Source: Gnetum montanum
Lineage: Eukaryota > Streptophyta > Gnetopsida > Gnetales > Gnetaceae
NCBI GenBank assembly: GCA_015680685.1
Contig: MNCI01030472.1
Coordinates: 63,531 to 127,530 of the forward strand
DNA: 64,000 nt
Reading direction: 5' to 3'
Positions 56,494 to 64,000 of the stretch are shown here, piece after piece. The notes beneath the pieces are model-generated. The model searched no databases and was not told the DNA's origin. It saw nothing but the letters and a program-made list of their open reading frames with translations. Both the position numbers and the translations under genes were made by a program. The first letter of the stretch is position 1, and each line of letters begins with the position of its first letter.

Positions 56494-59400
56494 TCATGCT
56501 TGAGACCGGATGACATCCAAATATTTTACTCCACTACGATTCAATGAGTCATAAGGTAATCGAATGTAGGAAACCTGAAAATACAATTGTTAAAGGTAAA
56601 CAATAATTTGAAAGAAACCTGATATAATAGCAAATAGTTATTTGACAAATTTAGAAACCATCTAGACTAAAGTGAAACCTGTGACAAGATAATGAAAATG
56701 CACTGACCTTTAAAAAATCTCACTTGAATTTCTCATGGTCAAACCATTGAAGCAGGACAGACTAAACAACAAGATACAACAGCTTTGTTAATATTGTTCA
56801 GAATCTAAAAAGTTGAAAATTAATGATGCATACGAGATGTGATATTACCGGGCAAACAGGACTGGTTCTCAAGCCTTCATACAGTTCATGAGAAGAAATG
56901 AGCAACTTAGCAGGCCGAAATTCAACAGCGATGTTATGGCCTCTGCCATCTTGGAATCCAACTACTTCTCTCTCCAATAAATGTTCAAAAGCCTATTGAA
57001 AAACAATATTGCTGATAACATACAAGATAACAAACCAATGCTTGCACAATCTAAAATGTTCTGTTCGCAAAAATAAAATAAAATAATTTAAAAAATTTTG
57101 ATTTAGCGGGATTAGTCAGACCATGCTGCCTAGCAAGATATTTCCTTAGAACAAAACTAATGGTGTTCACTGTTACTGTTACCAGTATCATTCCATCTAG
57201 CACTAGTAATCACCCATCTCAAGAAGCTTCTACTACATATGTCTGCTCTGTACTGTTCTAGGCAACAAATGAAACTGAGAGAGACGATTCTAGAACATGA
57301 GATCAGTCCACTCTCAATTGCATATTAATCAGCGAAAGCAAGTTTAGTTTTGTTGTACAAGAACTAGAATAAAGCAAAGGCTTCTAGGCTGACAACTTTG
57401 CAGACAGTATGCATGGAATATTCACAAAAACATACAAAAACGCATGCAAACATACTCACTCTCAAGCAAATCTGTCTTGAATAGAAGTCACATGTAGGAT
57501 GACTGTTATGCATGTCCTCGTATTCTGTTTCATTGCAAAGTAACAGAAATTAGTTCTGCAAACCACTAACTTGAAAACAAACCCAGATGAAACAGAAAGC
57601 ACCATCACAAACCTTTCATGATTGCATTAAAATTGTATGACTCACAGTCCTTGCTTTCTAATCTCTTCATGGATACAAGTAGGTAAAGCTCTAGAGCCGA
57701 AGCATCTGCCTTGTTTGAAACATGATAATCAGAAATCATTAACTTGTTGAAATATAAATGAATAAGTAATCCAAGTAGACCATTATTGCCTTAGAAACAG
57801 ATTATGTTACTTAAAGAACAGTATCGCAAACTCTTTTACTCCCTTGAACTTCTGAGATTTCAAGAACGATTAGTTTCTATTCTTGAAAATAAAATTGTCG
57901 ACACTAGCACTAAGAACACTGTTGATGAGAAGTCAATCAGGAATATGTAACTGATACTAATCCTCTACCAATTATATCTGTAAATGGTCCAAATTAGAGC
58001 AGTTAATCCCTATAATTTTTCGACAATTGGCAAAATTTCAAAGAGATTCAATCTTCAAGAATAGCAATTAATAACTTTCATGATGAGATGCTTTATCAGA
58101 ATTCAGGTCTGAAATTACGACAATGGACTGATCATAAATCAGAAGACAATGTAAAAAAATAGTGGAAATGACAATGATGTTGTTACAAGATTACTTTTTG
58201 TAATTTTAAATAGTAGAAATGATATTTGCTGAAGAAGAGGTGTCCAATGATGAAATATATCAATATAGTGAAAATATATCAGATGTTGATTTGTAATGTT
58301 TGACAAAGAATTCCAATGGTACAAGGCAATTTATTCCTAAGTTAGATAGGCAAATGTGGAATAAGTACCAAAACAGCATAAAACAAGGAGTCTTCAAAAG
58401 ATCTAAAATTCTCAGTTCACTTGAAAATCTCCAACCCCATGCAGGAACTAATGCTTTTGGTTAAACACAATTTATTTGTTTACAGGAACTAAAAAATGTT
58501 AAAGTTGAAATTGAAATCTAGTTTATTAATTCAAGTCCTGAATTTTGAGATATTAATGCTAAACAGTTAAAAAAAGTACCTTGTCGCCCTATAATTCATA
58601 TGGTTTAATAAAATTCTAATTTTTAACATGGTAGCAATGGCATGGTTGTGCTCATTTTAACTAGCTTGATATTCAGTAAATATTATATGTGTATTAATAT
58701 ATCTTTTGCTAGACAAAATATGGAATTTGTGAAAAATAAAATAGGTTAAACAAAAATAAAAACCCTCTTAGCCTCATAAAGTTAAACAATAGGAACCTAT
58801 CACCTTGGTTGATCATTAAGATCCCAAGACTAATCCCACTGTACTTCAAATCTTATTTTATTAATATAATCTCCTTTTAATTATTCAAATAAAAACCAAC
58901 AGGTTGAATGCAACAAAAAACACAAAGATATATAAAGTACAAAGAACCAAATGAAAGGGCCACAATTCCATTAGACTTACAACTGTAATAAGATACACTT
59001 CTTACAATGCATTAGAATTTTGTAGTAAGTGTCAAACGCTCAATGTTTCATTAATAGTTTGTGGAACATCATATGTCAACACTTAACACAATGTATTGAA
59101 ATCGAATCTATAACTTGCAAGATGGGGAATAGAAAACATAGAGAAACATATGATGAGAGTGCCTAGAGATATTATTTGGTAGGCTTTACAAAGAAAACAA
59201 TATCTCTAATAAATATATTTAAATGAATCAAGACATGTATAAAGGATCTATTACTAAAATTACAAAAACATGTGGAATAACTTCTGATTTTCTAGTCATA
59301 GTAGATTTGCATCAACCAACCCTCCTCAAACCCCACTTCACAGGCTGAGAATTGTAGCTCCAAGTGATGATCCTTAGTAGATTTGTAATAAGGGTCCGCA

Positions 59401-62400
59401 CTTAGTTCTTACTTTTTGGCTATCATTATGGATAAACTAGAGAAATACAAGATGAAATCCCTTGCTATAAATTCTTTGTAGATGTATCCCTTGGTGGATA
59501 CATCTCAAGCAAATATTACTTCTAAAATAAAGAAGTAAAAATAACGTCCAAAATTAAAAGGTTTAAAGATTAGTAAACATTGACAAATACATGGAATATA
59601 ATTCAATGAAAGTATGAATAGTAATGAAATAAAATTAACATTTCAAGCCTAAAAAGTCTCTCATTGCAAACAACTCCACAACCTAGGATCAATGCATCAA
59701 TTAGATGGTGAAGTTGACAAGGATATAAGAAATAGGATCAAAGTAGAGTATTCAAAATGGAGACAAGCTAGTTTTGTTTTATTATATGAAAGAATCCCAA
59801 TAAAACTAAAAGGAATATTCTATAAAACAATGATTAGGCATACCATTTTATACAATATTGAATGTCCAATTGTAAAACTGGCATGAACAACAAATCAGTG
59901 TGGCAAAAACACAAATGCTTTGATGAATGTTGAACATTACATAAAAAGATAAATTGCACAATACATATATTAAAGAAAGCCTTGGCATGGTTTCTATTGC
60001 AAATAAGCTACAAAAATGGCATCTTAGATGGTCTGACCATGTTCAAAGAAGATCAGATAATGGGAGTCTCAAAAAAGCTTGCCAAATCACCAAGACAAAA
60101 ACTACAAATGACATGGGATTAAATGTATATAATTATACAATTAAATTGCTAATAGATGACAATTTAACGCTTAATAGATATGAATGACGAAAGAGAACTC
60201 ATGTAGCCAACCCCATACTATTAGGAGACAAGTAGGATGATGATGATGATGAACTTGCAAGATGCAACTCATTAGTCTTAGCCAGTGAGCTACACCTCAC
60301 CAATTAATGTTTTGTGAAGTGATGAGTCCACCAAAATTGAAGGGTCTACCTCATAATGACTTGTATATTTAACATGACCCACAAAACTATTATAGGACTT
60401 TATAAATTAAATAAATTAACATCAAAGGTCATCAATTATTACAAAATATTACAATTTCTCAAAACATTGCTAATATTAAAGACAATGAACATCCTTCATC
60501 ACTGGTAGCCTTCCATCAAAATCGTGAGAACATATCAATTCAGGGTCGTTTGATCATTCTCCTTCATCTAGCTAGACATTCTATTCTAGAAACATGCAGC
60601 ATGGAAAGCTTCTCGAGGGAAGGTTTTGTAAAACATTGAGCAAAAAAACAGTGTTAATATCAGTGTTAGGCAATCAGTGTTGTAGAATATAGCTACAAAC
60701 AAAAATAGTGGAAAAAAGAAAGAAAAACAAGAAGCAAGCACCCAAACTTAAGTGGAAAAGTTTTACAACTATGTGGATCGTACCAATAGTCCAATTGGAA
60801 ATGTTCACCTTTCCTAGGCAAGTAAAATGAAATAAAAATATCACTGCAGCATTGCAACAAATAGAGGAAATCCTCCGCATTTTTAAAGATTTGAAAATAT
60901 GCAACAGTACAAAATAAATAGAACAATAAAGGAGATTAATTCATGAGACAGGTTAAACAAACCCTGCAAACTCTCCATCTTTGGTTGTCGCTTAAGTGAT
61001 TGAAGCGCATTTTTAAAGTTTCCTAATGAAAGTAATCCTGAATCAGGGTCTATCTCACACACAGCATGAAACCTGCACCACAACAATACGATTAATACAA
61101 AAAAAAAATCTAAACTGGGAAAGAACATTTGATATCATAGATACAAAAAACTTACATGAAATCAACCACTCGTCTGATGGTGAGATCAACGATCACAAGT
61201 TGATTCCAAATATCACTGAAGGATTTACTTTCCAGTATTTCCTGTTCCTTGTCAATTAAGTTTCTCTGGCAATTATTTTTCATAGATATTCTCAAAGTAA
61301 AGACTGCATAACTAAGCACACTAGCGATGCACGAAGAAGCATGGAACAATATTATAATGAAGCACAAACAAAATCAAACATATTTATTTCAAGGAGACAA
61401 CTAATACAAAACTACGAAACATTGGAAAACTTAATGGAATGTCACTGTACTAGTAACACAGATGACATAGAACATCAGGAATCAAGAACATTATTGAAAA
61501 AAAAAGATGTTGAAAAAGGTTTGACAATAATGTTATGTTTTCAAAATCAAAATTCACGGAGCATGTAAGGGTTTACAAGCCGGAAACACCAAAAAGGCTT
61601 TGAAAAGAAAGGTTTACGATATTTTAAATAACAAAAACAGATGCAACGAGATAAAATAAATATCATTTAGGTGTGACTTATTGGTAAGACTCCTGACCTG
61701 CATAAAACAGGTCACAGGTTCAATGCCAACATTTTATACTGGCAACACTAAAGTGTAAAAAAAACACATGCCAACCTGGAGGCACAGTAAAAAAAATACA
61801 TTCATGCTACAGCATCATGTATACAGCTAGCCATAGAAAATCATGGTAAAATCCTTCACCTACCTTAACAGTCAGCCCATATTGATGGGTAACGACACCA
61901 TGATGATAATGACATATACAGAGGAATCATTTAGAATGTACAATTTTACTTTATGTATTAGTATAAAAATTAATTGGTTTGTTGCTGAAAAAAGAATGCA
62001 TAAGGAAAGGATACCTTGACCTGGGAATTAAACCTTGTCACATAATCACTATAGTGAATTTCTGAATCCACAGGAAGCAACAATCCATGTTCCAGGAGTC
62101 TGCAGTTAACTATTATAAGTATACAACTGGATCTGACCCAAGATTCAGAAAGTAACAATAAATTCGCATAGAAAAATGAGTATTGGAAAAAAAAGCCGGT
62201 TTAGTTAATAGGCAAATAACATTTATTCACTTATTACCAATCATTATGAGATTTAGAGGGAAAAGTCATACCAACAATAAAGAAGGTAGAAACACAAAAG
62301 CTATCAAGTTTTCGTAGTTCAATTGTTAAAAGAATGTCATGACTCGCAGCCTTTATAGGTGCAATTTCCAAGTTTTGTATTTTTAAATAATACCACATGA

Positions 62401-63266
62401 TCGTATCACATGTTTTCTCAAAGTCAATTAATAAAGGCAAATACATAGAACAGTTATTTGATATTTGAAAGACAAATATCTGTCTTATTTTTTATATAAA
62501 AAAAGTGATTATCTCCATCATCTCATATTTCTGTTGAAACTTCAAGTTAGAAATTTTTTTTAAATACATATGACATTCAGTTGATGCCCTGTATACATTT
62601 CACGAGAAAACTTATCCCAACAGATGTTCCAACTCATAGCCATGAAAGTAACTTTAAGGAAGACAAGTTGGCATACAGTATGATGGAAATTTGATAGACA
62701 ATGCTATCATTTTAGATGAAGCATACAAAGAGGGGGGAAACCATAGGAGCAAACGATAAACAAAAAAAAATCATTTTCTTTTTATAGTCAGGCATACCTC
62801 AGAGTATGTGGCTTGTGGTTCACAAGTCAGCTGTTTGATTCCAGGGGGTATGCTACGACACAGGCCAGCTAGGGGCATGGTAACATAAGAATATACATTA
62901 TGGGACTATGGTAAAAATACGTGTTCAAGGACTATGACTTCAGGTACACAGTTGGACATAGTAAATCATTGTGCAACTCTTTGCCTACCTTAGCAGGTTA
63001 GCCCATGTTAATGCAACAAGGGCACCAAGATGATGAACATTTTCTTTTATTTTTTTCACAAAAATAAACATAGGCAAAATTGAAGTGTGAATCAGAAAAA
63101 AGCATAGAGATAGTGCTCAATAGCTATAGCATGCAAGCTGCAAACATGCATACGGTAGCAGGTCCCATTATTACCTCCTTGAATGTTTAACATCTGGAGG
63201 AGAAAACAAAAGCTTGCGATGTGAAAAGCGTGACCTAACTCTTTTCTCCAATAGTTGATCTGCATC
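56494..63266 (-). CDS. ORC4: Origin recognition complex subunit 4, C-terminal 251 aa (5' end outside window)
   Basis: Exons in order on the minus strand: 63266-63175, 62099-62015, 61241-61156, 61072-60963, 57705-57613, 57524-57460, 56992-56849, 56574-56494. All phases join (756 nt). The first residues, DADQLLEKRVRSRFSHRKLL, are the end of the AAA+ ATPase domain (sensor 2 area). Then come 'LLEHGLLLPVDSEIHYSDYV', 'DPDSGLLSLGNFKNALQSLK', 'ALELYLLVSMKRLESKD' and the C-terminal winged helix 'AFEHLLEREVVGFQDGRGH…EFRPAKLLISSHELYEG'. It ends YLDVIRSQA. ORC4 is part of the nuclear complex that marks replication origins and loads MCM helicase. The upstream exons with Walker A and B are to the right of position 64000. 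The last exon (27 codons) is the least similar part to the orthologues I recall. No disruption is seen. Confidence 0.92.
59650..60252 (+). mobile_element. RTE-type LINE 3' end in an ORC4 intron
   Basis: 'YLGSMHQLDGEVDKDIRNRI', 'YSKWRQASFVLLYERIPIKL', 'GIFYKTMIRHTILYNIEC' and 'LRWSDHVQRRSDNGSLKKA' match the end of plant RTE reverse transcriptase. After a stop come 'THVANPILLGDK' and a GATGATGATGATGATGA tail (about 60235-60252), typical of these elements. It is 5'-truncated, with several stops, on the strand opposite to ORC4, inside the 3.3-kb intron between exons 60963-61072 and 57613-57705. Confidence 0.78.
61665..61920 (+). repeat. SINE-like tRNA-derived repeat in an ORC4 intron (copy 1)
   Basis: Begins with a tRNA-like head: A-box-like TTATTGGTAAGACTCCTGACC (61679-61699) and B-box-like GGTTCAATGCC (61715-61725). 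It ends 'CAGCCCATATTGATGGG…ATGATGATAATGAC' (61872-61915), similar to copy 2 and to the GATGATGA tail of the nearby RTE element. Confidence 0.5.
62785..63045 (+). repeat. SINE-like tRNA-derived repeat in an ORC4 intron (copy 2)
   Basis: A head with 'CAAGTCAGCTGTTTGATTCC' (B-box-like GATTCCAGG) and a 3' part 'CCTTAGCAGGTTAGCCCATG … CACCAAGATGATGAAC' (about 62986-63040) parallel to copy 1. More diverged; boundaries are approximate. Confidence 0.4.
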
Positions 63267-64000
63267 CTGCAAGCAGCATCAGAATTCATAGGCATCTTAG
63301 ATGTCAATTATAATTTATAAAATTCTTTTACCTTGAGTCAACTGTAACTGACAAAACCTACTATTTCAAATATTCAATTAAAAATGGAAAGAATCACTCA
63401 TTTATTTATTTTTAATTTCATAATTACATACAACTATCTAAGATAAATATATCATAACGCTATCCTTTCCCTTAAAAAGAAGAAAAATATTATCTTAAAA
63501 CTAACATCTATACAGAGATTAGTTATCAATACGCTTACAGCATTGTTCAAGCTACAGCATATGCAAATGATTGTACTAACAAAGGCAACATGCATTTAAA
63601 TTACATTTAATAACTTCATTTTTCCTCTGCTTCATGATTGACATCTACAGAATGCCTACTGTCACCAAGTTGTTCATAATGACATGCCTTCATCTCTCTT
63701 TCTAAAGTTTCCATGTCATGCTGAGAAAAACAAAACAAATAAAATCTCTCGTTTCTTCACCTATTGGATAATCGATCAATTTTCCAATGTTCTGCTAGAT
63801 CAAAATGCAATATATTCAATAAATTTTTCCAGCCTACATGGAATTTAGGAGTTTAACAGTTTGTTATTTCATTATTTATACTTTTTACAGCTGTATCAGT
63901 TATATTAGCACCTAACGAAAATTACCCATTAAATAAAAAGAGAAAATATCAACTTTGCTCACTGGTAGCGTCCATATATAGTATTGCTTAGTGTTTCTAC
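63267..64000 (-). other. Upstream intron sequence of ORC4, with a possible cryptic exon
   Basis: No ORC4 exon upstream of 63266 could be recognised. On the minus strand a good acceptor TTGTTTTTCTCAG precedes position 63720, followed by an open stretch starting HDMETLEREMKACHYEQLGD and ending in a stop near 63619. It has no ORC4 similarity that I know. The rest is AT-rich. Confidence 0.35.

Overview
The window is nuclear DNA of a seed plant with a large, repeat-rich genome. The evidence is many plant-type LTR retrotransposons nested inside one another, low overall GC, and two conserved plant genes with many introns. The transposon load and advanced decay would suit a gymnosperm, but I cannot name a species from the sequence.

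Positions 1-35492 are almost entirely LTR retrotransposons of one Ty3/gypsy (Athila/Tat-like) group. Element 1 (+, 1-9327, left end outside the window) has broken pol domains (RT, RNase H, integrase), a long spacer, a second ORF (ORF2) and a 3' LTR. It sits inside element B (-, 9328-15766), which has gag and ORF2 but no pol. B in turn sits in the 3' LTR of element C (-, 15767-26110). C is a composite: its gag side and its ORF2 side carry LTRs of different subfamilies, and its ORF2 is split by a 3.4-kb insertion. Element A (+, 26287-35492) is the most complete: 5' LTR, tRNA-Asp-type primer site, single-frame gag, spacer, internal promoter, leader intron, ORF2, polypurine tract and a 3' LTR. That 3' LTR is itself interrupted by a reverse solo LTR with a 5-bp target duplication.

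The most interesting signal is how ORF2 appears to be expressed. Elements 1, A and B each have a block of palindromes plus a TATA box between gag/pol and ORF2, and its palindrome type matches that element's own LTR U3. After it comes a leader with a 5' splice site, and then an intron of about 220-250 bp whose AG lies directly against the ORF2 start codon (the AG-ATG junction is also kept in C). The ORF2 protein has an N-terminal globular domain and long coiled coils. It contains a nearly invariant block (YMELANLRYANLAML) found in five copies, one of them in an intron of the MLO gene.

Positions 35493-43106 hold repeat debris: a Copia-like LTR fragment, a solo LTR with palindrome arrays, an L1-type LINE fragment, short tandem duplications and a perfect hairpin. 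Then comes the MLO gene (+, 43107-54725; 15 exons, 494 codons, seven-helix membrane protein with a C-terminal calmodulin-binding region), with two apparent GC-AG introns. Convergent to it is the 3' two-thirds or less of ORC4 (-, 56494-63266; eight exons, 251 residues), a subunit of the origin recognition complex; its 5' end lies beyond the window. ORC4 introns contain an RTE-type LINE 3' end and two SINE-like tRNA-derived repeats. MLO and ORC4 are unrelated in function; I see no operon-like or cluster logic.
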